DNA from: Caulobacter vibrioides OR37
GTDB lineage: Bacteria; Pseudomonadota; Alphaproteobacteria; Caulobacterales; Caulobacteraceae
Direction: 5' to 3'
Assembly: GCF_000372645.1 (NCBI RefSeq)
Contig: NZ_APMP01000034.1
Span: 1 to 40,741, forward strand
DNA length: 40,741 nt
Made by a program: the position numbers and the translations under genes. Under the pieces are notes generated by a model. The model saw only the letters and a list, made by a program, of their open reading frames with translations. It ran no database searches and was not told where the DNA came from. Below, piece by piece: positions 8,247-15,845 of this stretch (within the stretch, counting starts at the first letter, position 1; every line of letters starts with the position of its first letter).

Positions 8247-8586
8247 GGCGGTCTCTTCGGACTATCTGGACTTCGTTCTGGAGCAGCTGGCCCCGCTGGG
8301 CCACGTCACCTCGCGCCGGATGTTCGGCGGAGTCGGGGTCTATGCGAATGGCCTGTTCTTCGCGCTGATCGCCGACGACGTGCTCTATTTCAAGGGCGAC
8401 GACGCCTTGAAGGTCGCGTTCGAGGCGGCCGGCTGCCAAGCCTTCGCGCCGTTCGGCCACGACAAGCCCATGGCCTACTGGACCGTCCCGGCCGAGGCGC
8501 TGGACGACCAGGAAAGCCTGCTGGACTGGGCCCGCCAGTCGCTGGAGGTCGCGGCCCGCGCGGCGGCGGGCAAGAAGAAGCGCTGA
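8245..8586 (+). CDS. TfoX N-terminal domain protein
   Basis: A 113-residue protein consisting of a TfoX-N domain: YLDFVLEQLAPLG..TSRRMFGGVGVY.NGLFFALI.DDVLYFKGD. In gammaproteobacteria TfoX/Sxy is a competence co-regulator. Stand-alone TfoX-N proteins in alphaproteobacteria have no established role. The C terminus ends in a Lys-rich tail (AAAGKKKR). The start at 8245 was chosen because homology begins directly after it; a longer frame from 8188 would lie inside the GNAT gene. It converges with the membrane-protein gene at 8611 after 24 bases. Confidence 0.85.
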   Translation: MAVSSDYLDFVLEQLAPLGHVTSRRMFGGVGVYANGLFFALIADDVLYFKGDDALKVAFEAAGCQAFAPFGHDKPMAYWTVPAEALDDQESLLDWARQSLEVAARAAAGKKKR

Positions 8587-8610
8587 GGCGACACGGCGGC
8601 CGGCGCGGAC

Positions 8611-9135
8611 CTATGCCCGTTCTGGCCCGCCGCGCGCGGCCTTGAACAGATCCAAGCCCGCCGCGACGAAGCCGACGGAGAAGGCCAGCTTGGGCAGATG
8701 CGAAGCCAGGCCCTCGACCTTGATCGCCATCGTCGCGAGCCCGAGCGCCAAGGCAAGAATCCACAGCCCGCCCGCCTTTCGGAACAGGGCCTTGGCGCGA
8801 AACAGGTCCGCGCTCCAGATCGCCATGCCGATCGACCAGACCGACGCAGCGATCATGTAGGAGGCCTCGCCAAAGATCTTGGCCGAAGAGGTTCGCACCA
8901 GCATCACGCCGAGCACCGCGATGACGAAACCGACAAGCCCCAGCGGGCCGGCTGCCTTTTGGCTCGCCGACCAGACGCCCAGCATCGCCAGCAGCAACAG
9001 CAGATCGATAGCGACATAGATCAGGTGAGGCCACGGCTCGGCCAGGCGCGGATAGATCGCCGGGCCCAGCACGTCGATCATCGCGCCCGCGACGGCGGCG
9101 CGGCCCGCCAGGCGCAGGACAACGCGCCGGTCCAT
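8611..9135 (-). CDS. Small integral membrane protein, function unknown
   Basis: A 174-residue hydrophobic protein with about five membrane segments (for example HLIYVAIDLLLLLAML, GFVIAVLGVMLV, WILALALGLATMAI). I do not recognise the family. The ATG at 9135 overlaps the SDR stop codon by one base (TGATG), which both fixes the start and argues for translational coupling. It is the last gene of the MarR-crotonase-SDR operon, so a membrane role in the same response is inferred. Confidence 0.75.
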   Translation of the reverse strand: MDRRVVLRLAGRAAVAGAMIDVLGPAIYPRLAEPWPHLIYVAIDLLLLLAMLGVWSASQKAAGPLGLVGFVIAVLGVMLVRTSSAKIFGEASYMIAASVWSIGMAIWSADLFRAKALFRKAGGLWILALALGLATMAIKVEGLASHLPKLAFSVGFVAAGLDLFKAARGGPERA

Positions 9136-10106
9136 CAGGCCTCGGTCCCGACCAAGGCCTCCGACAGCGCCCACAGCCGGTCCGCCGCCTCGGGATCGAG
9201 GGCGTGCGGCATGACGCCGTTCCAGGGGTGGTCCTTGCTCCACGGAACCGCTTGGGCGCAGTCCTCGAGATAGAGCCCGCCAACGCCGTCCAGCTCGGCG
9301 CCCACGGCGGCCCAGACGCTGGTCGCCGCGCCCTGCTCGGTGGTCTTGAAGCCCTCGCGCGGCTTGTCGTTCTCGTCCAGCCAACCCATGGCGCGCTGCT
9401 CCTCGAGAGTCATGTGGCGCTGCAGCGGGGTCATGATGCCGCCGGGCATGACGGCGTTGGCGTTGACGCCGTGATCCTTGAACCGCTTGTCGAAGCCGAC
9501 CGCGAACAGGCTGTTGGCCGTCTTGGCCTGGCCGTAGGCTTCCCACTTGTCGTAGTCGCGATTCTGGTAGTTCGGGTCGTCGAAGTTCACGCCCGAGCGA
9601 CGGTGGCCGATCGACGACAGCGAGACCAGCCGCGCGCGCTTGCCCGACGCCTTGACCGCCGCGACCAGGTTGGGCGCCAGCAAGGTCGACAGCAGGAAAT
9701 GGCCCAGATGGTTGGTGCCGAACTGCATTTCGAACCCGTCGACCGTGCGCATCAGCGGACTGGCCATGACGCCGGCGTTGTTGATCAGCAGATCGATGGG
9801 CCGATCACCCCAGACGTGGGCGAAGTGACGGATCGAGTCGAGGCTGGCCAGGTCGACCATGCCGAAGCTGGCGCGCTTGAGGCCGGCCTCCGCGTTGATC
9901 GCGTTGGCGACCTCTTCGCCCAGGTCCGGCTTGCGGGCGGCGATGATCACCTCCGCGCCCGCCAGGGCCAGGGCCCGCGCCGTCTCGACGCCGATGCCGG
10001 TCGCCGCGCCGGTGACGATCGCCACCTTGCCCGAAAGGTCATGGCCCGCGACGACCTCGCGCGCCGTGGACTTCGCCCCGAAGGGCGAGGTGATCCGTTC
10101 CGCCAT
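9135..10106 (-). CDS. Short-chain dehydrogenase/reductase, retinol dehydrogenase-like
   Basis: A 323-residue extended SDR. The nucleotide site is TGAATGIG, followed by NNAGV, the catalytic Ser in LVSLSSIGH and the catalytic YGQAK (Y-x3-K). The length and the HRRSGVNFDDPNY segment match the RDH/WW-domain-oxidoreductase-like SDRs, often NADP-dependent; substrate unknown. GGAGG upstream of the ATG gives a strong ribosome binding site. It is 35 bases downstream of the crotonase gene and coupled to the membrane protein. Confidence 0.88.
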   Translation of the reverse strand: MAERITSPFGAKSTAREVVAGHDLSGKVAIVTGAATGIGVETARALALAGAEVIIAARKPDLGEEVANAINAEAGLKRASFGMVDLASLDSIRHFAHVWGDRPIDLLINNAGVMASPLMRTVDGFEMQFGTNHLGHFLLSTLLAPNLVAAVKASGKRARLVSLSSIGHRRSGVNFDDPNYQNRDYDKWEAYGQAKTANSLFAVGFDKRFKDHGVNANAVMPGGIMTPLQRHMTLEEQRAMGWLDENDKPREGFKTTEQGAATSVWAAVGAELDGVGGLYLEDCAQAVPWSKDHPWNGVMPHALDPEAADRLWALSEALVGTEA

Positions 10107-10141
10107 GTCGATCCTCCCAGATCGTTGGTTATTGGGTGAGC

Positions 10142-10912
10142 TTAGCCGACTTTCGTGAAATCGGGCGGCCGGCGCTCCATGAAGGCCATGAAGGCCTCGC
10201 GGGCCTCGGCGGTCTTGAGGCGTTCGCCGAACAGCGCGCCTTCGCCGTCCATCAGCTCGGCGATCTTCTCGGCGTCGCGCATCAGGCGCTTGGTGATGGT
10301 CAGCGCGCCCAGCGGACGCTTGGCCAGCTGATCGGCGGCCGCGCGGGCGCGGGCCCGCAGGTCGCCCAGCTCGGCCGAACCATTGGCCAGACCCCAGGCC
10401 ACCGCCGTGGCGCCGTCGACCGCCTCGCCCAGGGCGAACATGGCGTAGGCGCGAGCGTGGCCCACGCGGGCCGGCAGCAGCCAGCTCGACGCGGCCTCCG
10501 GCACCAGGGCCAGGTTCACGAACGGCGTCGACAGCCTGGCGTCGGGCGACACATAGACGAGGTCGCAGTGCAGCAGCATCGTGGTGCCCACGCCCACGGC
10601 CTGGCCCTGAACGGCGGCGACCAGCGGTCGGGTGGCGTGGGCCAGGGCCTTCAGGAAGCGGCCGACATGCCGCTCGCCGATGAAGGCGCCCGAGGCCTGG
10701 GCGGCGAAGTCCTGCAGGTCGTTGCCGGCCGTGAAGCTGTCGCCATCGGCCTGGAACACCACGACGCGGATCGCCGGGTCCTTCTCGGCCGCCTCCAGGC
10801 TGTCGGCCAGCACGCCGTACATGGCGTTGGAGAGGGCGTTCTTCTTTTCCGGACGGGCCAGGGTGATGGTCATCACGCCCGCCTCGACCTCGACCTTCAC
10901 ATGATCGGTCAC
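10142..10912 (-). CDS. Enoyl-CoA hydratase/isomerase (crotonase) family protein
   Basis: A 256-residue crotonase. The N terminus shows the typical ITLARPEKKNALS, and FTAGNDLQDF forms the CoA/oxyanion-hole region. The segment around LVAAVQGQAVGVGTTMLLHCDLVY supplies the second oxyanion glycine region. The exact reaction (hydration, isomerisation or hydrolysis) is not decided by sequence. The start was set to GTG at 10912, because GGGAG lies at good distance and the frame upstream runs into the MarR gene. It follows the MarR stop by only two bases and is probably controlled by that regulator. Confidence 0.88.
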   Translation of the reverse strand: MTDHVKVEVEAGVMTITLARPEKKNALSNAMYGVLADSLEAAEKDPAIRVVVFQADGDSFTAGNDLQDFAAQASGAFIGERHVGRFLKALAHATRPLVAAVQGQAVGVGTTMLLHCDLVYVSPDARLSTPFVNLALVPEAASSWLLPARVGHARAYAMFALGEAVDGATAVAWGLANGSAELGDLRARARAAADQLAKRPLGALTITKRLMRDAEKIAELMDGEGALFGERLKTAEAREAFMAFMERRPPDFTKVG

Positions 10913-10914
10913 GT

Positions 10915-11370
10915 CTAGCACTCTCCCTTGGGGAACTTGGTCTGAAGACTGCCCAGCCAACGAGCGACCACCCCGATCTCCTCGGGGGTGAAGCCCTCGG
11001 TCAGGTGGGCGTTGAGGCCGTCCAGGCCCGCCTTGGCCGCCTCGTGGGCGGCGTGGCCCTTGTCGGTGAGGCGCAGACGCATGGCCCGACCGTCCTTCGG
11101 ATCGGCGTGACGCTCGACCAGTTCGGCCCGCGTCATGCGGTCGATCAGGCCGGTCATGGCCGAGGGCGCCAGGTCCAGGGCGTCGGCCGCCTCGCCGATC
11201 AGGGCGCCGTCCCGCTCGCCCAGAAAGAACAGCACGCCCGACTGGGCGGCGGTCAGACCGCCCTTGGCGGCCATCTTGGCCTCGATCCAGCGCTGCACGC
11301 GCCGGTGGCCGGCGTTCAGCAGGAAGATGAGACGCCGGTCGGGCTTCTGGGGATCAGGCTGAACGGACAT
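10915..11370 (-). CDS. MarR family transcriptional regulator
   Basis: A 151-residue winged-helix regulator. LTAAQSGVLFFLGERDGALIGEAADALDLAPSAMTGLIDRM is the helix-turn-helix region, and ADPKDGRAMRLRLTDKG is the wing, with the conserved D-x-R near its start. It is the first gene of the operon with crotonase, SDR and membrane protein. A palindrome typical of MarR sites lies in its own promoter (11384-11399), so autoregulation with derepression by a ligand, perhaps a CoA thioester or aromatic acid, is inferred. Confidence 0.9.
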   Translation of the reverse strand: MSVQPDPQKPDRRLIFLLNAGHRRVQRWIEAKMAAKGGLTAAQSGVLFFLGERDGALIGEAADALDLAPSAMTGLIDRMTRAELVERHADPKDGRAMRLRLTDKGHAAHEAAKAGLDGLNAHLTEGFTPEEIGVVARWLGSLQTKFPKGEC

Positions 11371-11383
11371 GCGCCCAGCCTAT

Positions 11384-11404
11384 ATTTCACATACGAAATG
11401 TCAA
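11384..11404 (-). promoter_or_regulatory. Promoter with MarR-type operator for the marR-crotonase-SDR operon
   Basis: On the minus strand a perfect -35 element, TTGACA (11404-11399), is followed by ATTTCGTATGTGAAAT (11399-11384), an inverted repeat ATTTC-N6-GAAAT. An AT-rich -10-like stretch, AATATAGG, ends about 10 bases before the MarR ATG. The short spacer fits the Caulobacter housekeeping consensus (TTGAC..., 10-14 bases, TANA-type). The palindrome resembles known MarR-family operators and fills the space between -35 and -10, so binding would block RNA polymerase. Confidence 0.7.
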
Positions 11405-11414
11405 ACGTGCGTTT

Positions 11415-12512
11415 CTAGTCCTCGCTAGAAATCGTCCCCGCGATCGGCGCGTACCAGGCCACCCCCTCGGCGTCGATGTCGCGCCGGACCCGGCCCCGGC
11501 CGATCAGGCAGTTGAGATGCGCCAGCGCCTCGCCCGTCGCCATGCCCAGAAGATCAGGGCCGATCGGCCGGGCGAACAGCGCGCCGAAGGTGTCGACCAC
11601 GCGCTTGGGCTCGGCCAGCTTCTTCTCCAGCCGGGCCAAGCCGCGCTCGTGCCCCGAGATCAGGGCGTCGATGCGGGTGTGAAGCCCCTCGAACGGGTCG
11701 TTGTGAGCCGGCAGGACGATCACTTCGTCGGGCACGGTCGCCTTGACCTTGGCCAGCGAGCGCAGCCAGTCGCTCAACGGATCGGCGTCCGGCTCGGTCG
11801 GGAACACCGAGACGTTCGACGAGATGCGCGGCAGCACCTGGTCGCCCGAGATCAGCACGTTCAGCTCGGGGCACCACAGGCAGGCGTGGTCGGGCGAGTG
11901 TCCCTGGCCGGTCACCACCCGCCAGGTCTTGCCGCCGATCTCGAAATCCTCGCCGTCGCTGAGCCGGCGATAGCTGTCGGGCAGGGCGTAGATCGCCTTG
12001 CCGAAGCCGCCGAAGCGGGCCTTGTAGTTTTCGATGGCGTCCTCGTCCCAACCGGCGGCGTGGAAGAACCGCACCCCGTCCTCGGGCGCCTCGCGCCCGG
12101 TGTCGGCGACCAACATGCGGCACTGGAAATATTCCAGCCGGGTCATCCACAGGCGGCAGTCGAACTTGCGGGTCATCCAGCCGGCCAGGCCGATGTGATC
12201 GGGGTGCAGGTGGGTGACGATCACGCGGGTGATCGGCTTGCCGCCCAGGGCGTCGGCGAAGGCCGCGCGCCAGGCCTGGCTGGTCTCGCGGGTCTGAAGG
12301 CCGGTGTCCACCACCGCCCAGCCCCCGCCGTCGGCGATGGCCCAGACATTGATGAACTGCAGCGAGCCGCCCAGCGGCATCCTCAACCAAAGGACGCCCG
12401 GGGCGACCTCTACCGCCTGGCCCGAGCCCTGCTCCGGCGCTGTCTCGAACGGATAGACCAGCCGTCCCTTGGGCGGCTCCCGGCCGCCGTCATCCTCGAA
12501 CCCGTCGCGCAT
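11415..12512 (-). CDS. MBL-fold metallo-hydrolase
   Basis: A 365-residue metallo-beta-lactamase-fold protein. The metal motif THLHPDHIG (HxHxDH) is clear. Further ligands are probably the His in GQGHSPDHACLW, the Asp in LISGDQVLP, and the His in LPAHNDPFEGLH. The C-terminal third is a helical domain of the type seen in this hydrolase subgroup (LACTB2/glyoxalase II-like annotations are common). Substrate unknown. The start at 12512 was chosen for its AAGGGA ribosome binding site; an ATG at 12563 in frame would add 17 unconserved residues. It diverges from the five-repeat gene. Confidence 0.85.
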   Translation of the reverse strand: MRDGFEDDGGREPPKGRLVYPFETAPEQGSGQAVEVAPGVLWLRMPLGGSLQFINVWAIADGGGWAVVDTGLQTRETSQAWRAAFADALGGKPITRVIVTHLHPDHIGLAGWMTRKFDCRLWMTRLEYFQCRMLVADTGREAPEDGVRFFHAAGWDEDAIENYKARFGGFGKAIYALPDSYRRLSDGEDFEIGGKTWRVVTGQGHSPDHACLWCPELNVLISGDQVLPRISSNVSVFPTEPDADPLSDWLRSLAKVKATVPDEVIVLPAHNDPFEGLHTRIDALISGHERGLARLEKKLAEPKRVVDTFGALFARPIGPDLLGMATGEALAHLNCLIGRGRVRRDIDAEGVAWYAPIAGTISSED

Positions 12513-12611
12513 TCCGTCCCTTCTTCCGCCGCTCAACCGGCGCTTGTCGTTGATCCGACCCATTTTTCGCGTCCGGACCCAGCCATCAACGCGCCTATGT
12601 CGGACGGTATC

Positions 12612-12641
12612 TTGACCCCCGATGCAAGCACGCGCTTATGT
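12612..12641 (+). promoter_or_regulatory. Candidate promoter of the five-repeat exported protein
   Basis: TTGACC at 12612-12617 and TTATGT at 12636-12641 are separated by 18 bases. They lie about 35 bases upstream of a strong AGGAG ribosome binding site (12661-12665) and the start codon at 12675. Predicted by eye only. Confidence 0.4.
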
Positions 12642-12674
12642 CCGCGCGAGGAATCCACCCAGGAGATGTTTCCC

Positions 12675-14015
12675 ATGAGGCCTTTCGCGATCGGCCTGTC
12701 GGCCGCCCTCGCGGTCGCCATTCTCATTCCGGCCGCCGTCATTTCGGCGCCGAAGGAAGAGAAGGGCAAGCCCGCCATCGACGCCAAGGCGCGCGAGCAG
12801 GGCATGAAGGAAGCCCCGGCCATCATTCAGGCCAGCGGCGCCGGCTGCACGGTTTCGGACGCCCGCTATATCGGCGCGGACGCCAAGTCCGGTTCGAAGT
12901 ACTACGAAGTCGCCTGTAGCGAAGGCATGGGCTTCGCCGCCATCGCCAAGAAGGACGCCGCGCCGCAGCTCTATAGCTGCCTGGAATCGAGCGCGCCGCA
13001 GGCCGACGGCAAGCAAGGCGGCCTGGCCTGTATCCTGCCCGGCAACGCCAACCCCGGCGCGGCCCTGGCCCCCTACGTCAAGAAGGCCGGCGTGACCTGC
13101 GACGTGGAAAACGCCCGCGCCATCGGCTCGTCGACCAAGAACTCGTATTTCGAAGTCGCCTGTAAGGGCGGCGCCGGCTACGTGGTCCAGACCGCCGCCC
13201 CGATGAACCTGGCCGGCGAGGTCGTGGTCAACAGCTGCCTGCTGTACGAGGAAGGCGGCAACATCAGCTGCAAGCTGACCAACCGTCAGACCCAGCTGCA
13301 GGTCGTCGACACGCTGAACGCCGGCGCGGGCACGAACTGCGCCATCAAGGACAAGCGCTACGTCCTCAGCACCAAGACCGACAACTACTTCGAAGTCGCC
13401 TGCCAGGACGGCAAGGGCTACATGTACCAGCAGACCTCGGCCACCGGCGCCTTCGCTCGCGCCATCCCGTGCGCCCAGGCCGGCTTCGTCGGCGGCGGCT
13501 GCACCATGACCGACGCCGTCGCGGCCCAGACCGAAGCAGCCGGCCTCTACACCAAGCTGGCCACCAAGGCCGGCTTCCCCTGCGACGTCGAAAAGTACGG
13601 CATGCTGCCCAGCAACGACCCCAAGAAGGAAGTCGTCGAGCTGAAGTGCAAGGGCAGCGACGTCGGCGGCATCGCGATCTTCACCGCCACCGGCGGCACC
13701 GTCTATGACTGCCTGACCGCCGAGTTCAACGGCTACCGCTGCACCTTCACCAAGAAGGAAACGCAGTACGCCCGCCTGACCAACGACCTGAAGGGCTTCA
13801 ACAAGGCCTCGTGCCAGGTCTCGGACGTCCGCGTCATGGGCTCGAACGACAGCGAGGGCTTCGTCGAGGTCGCCTGCTCGGACGGCCTGCCGGGCTGGGT
13901 CCTGGGCTATCCGGTCGGCGTGGCCAAGCCGGCCGCCAAGGAGTTCCTGTCCTGCGTGCAGGCCAAGGGCATCGGCGGCGGCTGCAAGCTGCCGACCAAC
14001 AAGGTCAAGAGCTGA
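12675..14015 (+). CDS. Exported protein made of five Cys-rich tandem repeats, unknown function
   Basis: A 446-residue protein beginning with a typical signal peptide (MRPFAIGLSAALAVAILIPAAVISA). The mature part consists of five repeats of about 75-85 residues, near residues 50-120, 133-200, 213-275, 287-355 and 372-440. Each repeat has four cysteines in the pattern xxC-x-V.....(F/Y)xEVAC....GxGY......C......GGxCxL, so two disulfides per repeat in the periplasm are likely. I recognise no named domain. AGGAG lies 9 bases before the chosen ATG; an ATG directly abutting the AGGAG (12666) is too close. Codon bias is like that of the host, which suggests a long-resident, well-expressed gene. A strong terminator follows. 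Confidence 0.85.
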   Translation: MRPFAIGLSAALAVAILIPAAVISAPKEEKGKPAIDAKAREQGMKEAPAIIQASGAGCTVSDARYIGADAKSGSKYYEVACSEGMGFAAIAKKDAAPQLYSCLESSAPQADGKQGGLACILPGNANPGAALAPYVKKAGVTCDVENARAIGSSTKNSYFEVACKGGAGYVVQTAAPMNLAGEVVVNSCLLYEEGGNISCKLTNRQTQLQVVDTLNAGAGTNCAIKDKRYVLSTKTDNYFEVACQDGKGYMYQQTSATGAFARAIPCAQAGFVGGGCTMTDAVAAQTEAAGLYTKLATKAGFPCDVEKYGMLPSNDPKKEVVELKCKGSDVGGIAIFTATGGTVYDCLTAEFNGYRCTFTKKETQYARLTNDLKGFNKASCQVSDVRVMGSNDSEGFVEVACSDGLPGWVLGYPVGVAKPAAKEFLSCVQAKGIGGGCKLPTNKVKS

Positions 14016-14030
14016 TCCCAGCTTAAAGCC

Positions 14031-14081
14031 TAGAGCGTGATAGCCGAGAGCGTGAGCGGTTTCGGCGGCTATCACGCTCTA
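14031..14081. repeat. Long perfect hairpin, dispersed-repeat-like
   Basis: Arms TAGAGCGTGATAGCCG (14031-14046) and CGGCTATCACGCTCTA (14066-14081) pair perfectly over 16 bp around a 19-base loop. The loop itself repeats the AGAGCGTGA word. The element sits directly after the five-repeat gene, and its sequence resembles the TAGAGCG-type intergenic repeats of Caulobacter-like genomes. Confidence 0.7.
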
Positions 14082-14092
14082 AATGTTTGATT

Positions 14093-14144
14093 TAGAGCCT
14101 TATTTTTCCGTTCGAATGATTCCATTCGAGCGGATAAGGCTCTA
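14093..14144. repeat. Second long hairpin with two stacked stems
   Basis: Outer arms TAGAGCCTTAT/ATAAGGCTCTA (11 bp) enclose inner arms TCGAATG/CATTCGA (7 bp) around an ATTC loop. It lies 11 bases after the preceding hairpin and begins with the same TAGAGC word, which suggests related mobile-type intergenic repeats or a composite mRNA 3' structure. Confidence 0.65.
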
Positions 14145-14152
14145 GGAATGAG

Positions 14153-14182
14153 GCCCGCCGGAGCGATCCGGCGGGCTTTTTT
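14153..14182 (+). terminator. Intrinsic terminator
   Basis: A 10-bp stem, GCCCGCCGGA/TCCGGCGGGC, with loop GCGA is followed directly by six T residues (14177-14182). It would end transcription of the five-repeat gene. The T-run abuts the stop codon of the convergent TPP-enzyme gene at 14184. This is the clearest rho-independent terminator in the window. Confidence 0.9.
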
Positions 14183-14183
14183 C

Positions 14184-15725
14184 TTAGCCCATCGCCGCTT
14201 CGATCAGGCGAGGCCCCGGCGTCGCCATCGCCCGAGCGAAAGCGTCGTCGAAGGCTTCGGCGGTCTCGGCCCGCTCGGCGTCCATTCCCATGCCCCGCGC
14301 CACCTGGACCCAGTCGATGCGCGGATCGCCCAGGTCCAGCAGCTTCGAGGCCGCCGGCCCCGGATTGCCCGCGCCGGTGCGTCCCAGCTCGATGCCCAGG
14401 ATGCGGTAGGCGTGGTTGGCGAAGACCACCACCGTCACGTCCAGCCGCTCGCGGACCAGCGTCCAGAGCCCTTGGACGGTGTACATCCCCGCCCCGTCGC
14501 CGGTCAGGGCCAGGACCTTGCGGTCCGGGCAGGCCACGGCCGCGCCGATCGCCAGCGGGATGCCCTGGCCGATCGCGCCGCCGGTCAGGGACAGCCAGTC
14601 GTGCGCCCTCGCCGACCTGGTCTGGGTGAAGATCGGCAGGCCCGCCGTCACCGCGTCGTCGGAGATCACCGTCTGGGCCGGCATGTGGCGGGCGATCGAC
14701 GCGCCGATGGCCCAGGCGTCCAGCCGCCCGGCCGGGGCGTCGGGAACGGCATAGGCCTCGCCCGTCGCCATCGCCGGCGCGCCCACGGCGTCGGCCAGGG
14801 CGTCGAGCGCCGCCGCCGCGTCGACCTCGCGACCGCATAGGGTTTCGAGCGAGCAGCCTTCTGGAACGAGCACGCTGGGCCGGTCCGGATAGGCGAAGAA
14901 GGCCACCGGACGCTGGGTCGCGACCAGGATCATCAGGTCGACGCCCTCCAGGTCCTTCAGGGCCTGCTCGCCGAAATAGGGCAGCTTGTCGGGGCGGAAG
15001 CGCCCCTCGCCCCGCGCCTGGCGGGCCGTGAAGGTGTCGGTCAGCACGCGGACGCCGTGAGCAGCCAGACGCCCGGCCGCCGCCAGGGCGACCTCGCCGC
15101 ACGCGCCCGAGCCCAGCAGCAGCACCGGCTTCTTGGCTAAGCCCAGGGCCTTGGCGACGGCCTCGACGGCGGCCGGGTCGGGCGCGGCGAAGGCCGGCGG
15201 CGTCACCACGGGCCCCTTGACGGTCGCCGGATTCCAGGCCGCGTCGGCGGGAAGGATCAGGCAGGCGTTTCCGCCGGGCGTTCCATAACTGGCCGTGATC
15301 GCCTCGGCGGCCAGCGGTCCGACCGCGTCGGCGCTCTCGGCCGACTTGACCCACAGCGAATTGGGCGCGGCCAGGGCGGCGATGTCGCTGTTCAGCGGCG
15401 CGTCGAAGTCTCGGTGATAGGTGGCGTGGTCGCCGATGACGTTGACCACCGGCGTGAAGGCCCGGCGGGCGTTGTGCAGATTGGCCGCGCCGTTGGCGTA
15501 GCCGGGGCCCAGGTGCAGCAGGGTGCAGGCCGGCTTGCCCGCCATGCGGCCATAGCCGTCGGCGGCCCCGGTCGCCACCCCCTCGAACAGGCAGAGGATC
15601 GACCGCATCCGCGGCTTGCGATCCAGGGCCGAGACGAACTGCATCTCGCTGGTGCCGGGATTGGCGAAGCAGGCGGTGACGCCGTTGTCGGCCAGGGTGG
15701 TGATCAGGGCGTCGGCGCCGTTCAT
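14184..15725 (-). CDS. Thiamine pyrophosphate-dependent enzyme, acetolactate synthase/benzoylformate decarboxylase-like
   Basis: A 513-residue enzyme with the three-domain POX-like layout. The N-terminal PYR domain has the conserved Glu in FEGVATGAADGYGRMAGKPA. The central domain runs roughly over residues 180-320. The C-terminal PP domain carries the TPP/Mg motif starting GDGAGMYTVQ and ending at VVFANHAYRIL (GDG...N). Such stand-alone proteins are annotated as acetolactate synthase large subunit or as decarboxylase; no small regulatory subunit is present, so a catabolic 2-oxoacid decarboxylase is at least as likely. It lies downstream of the feruloyl-CoA synthase gene on the same strand, 120 bases away. 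Confidence 0.87.
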   Translation of the reverse strand: MNGADALITTLADNGVTACFANPGTSEMQFVSALDRKPRMRSILCLFEGVATGAADGYGRMAGKPACTLLHLGPGYANGAANLHNARRAFTPVVNVIGDHATYHRDFDAPLNSDIAALAAPNSLWVKSAESADAVGPLAAEAITASYGTPGGNACLILPADAAWNPATVKGPVVTPPAFAAPDPAAVEAVAKALGLAKKPVLLLGSGACGEVALAAAGRLAAHGVRVLTDTFTARQARGEGRFRPDKLPYFGEQALKDLEGVDLMILVATQRPVAFFAYPDRPSVLVPEGCSLETLCGREVDAAAALDALADAVGAPAMATGEAYAVPDAPAGRLDAWAIGASIARHMPAQTVISDDAVTAGLPIFTQTRSARAHDWLSLTGGAIGQGIPLAIGAAVACPDRKVLALTGDGAGMYTVQGLWTLVRERLDVTVVVFANHAYRILGIELGRTGAGNPGPAASKLLDLGDPRIDWVQVARGMGMDAERAETAEAFDDAFARAMATPGPRLIEAAMG

Positions 15726-15797
15726 GTGCTTCCTCTCCAGGCGGCGGGTCCGCCCTCGTGTTCTAAAGGCTCGGATGACGGCGCCGGGCGCGCACCC

Positions 15798-15836
15798 GAA
15801 ATCCTCGTCCCGAGCCTCTCGAAGGACGAGGATTTC
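15798..15836. repeat. Intergenic hairpin repeat between fcs and the TPP-enzyme gene
   Basis: Arms GAAATCCTCGTCC (15798-15810) and GGACGAGGATTTC (15824-15836) form a perfect 13-bp stem with a 13-base loop CGAGCCTCTCGAA. The loop and arm words (CGAAGGACGAGG-like) are typical of dispersed palindromes in Caulobacter-type genomes. With no T-run it is not a standard terminator, but it could stabilise or process the fcs transcript end. Confidence 0.7.
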
Positions 15837-15845
15837 GTCATGGCG

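Noticed and set aside
11517..12674. Plus-strand extension upstream of the five-repeat protein
   Set aside because: The frame is open through the MBL gene's antisense strand, but the signal peptide, AGGAG site and codon pattern put the true start at 12675.
12636..14075. Minus-strand open frame opposite the five-repeat gene
   Set aside because: Its apparent repetitiveness only mirrors the repeats of the plus-strand gene; no ribosome binding site or motif was found.
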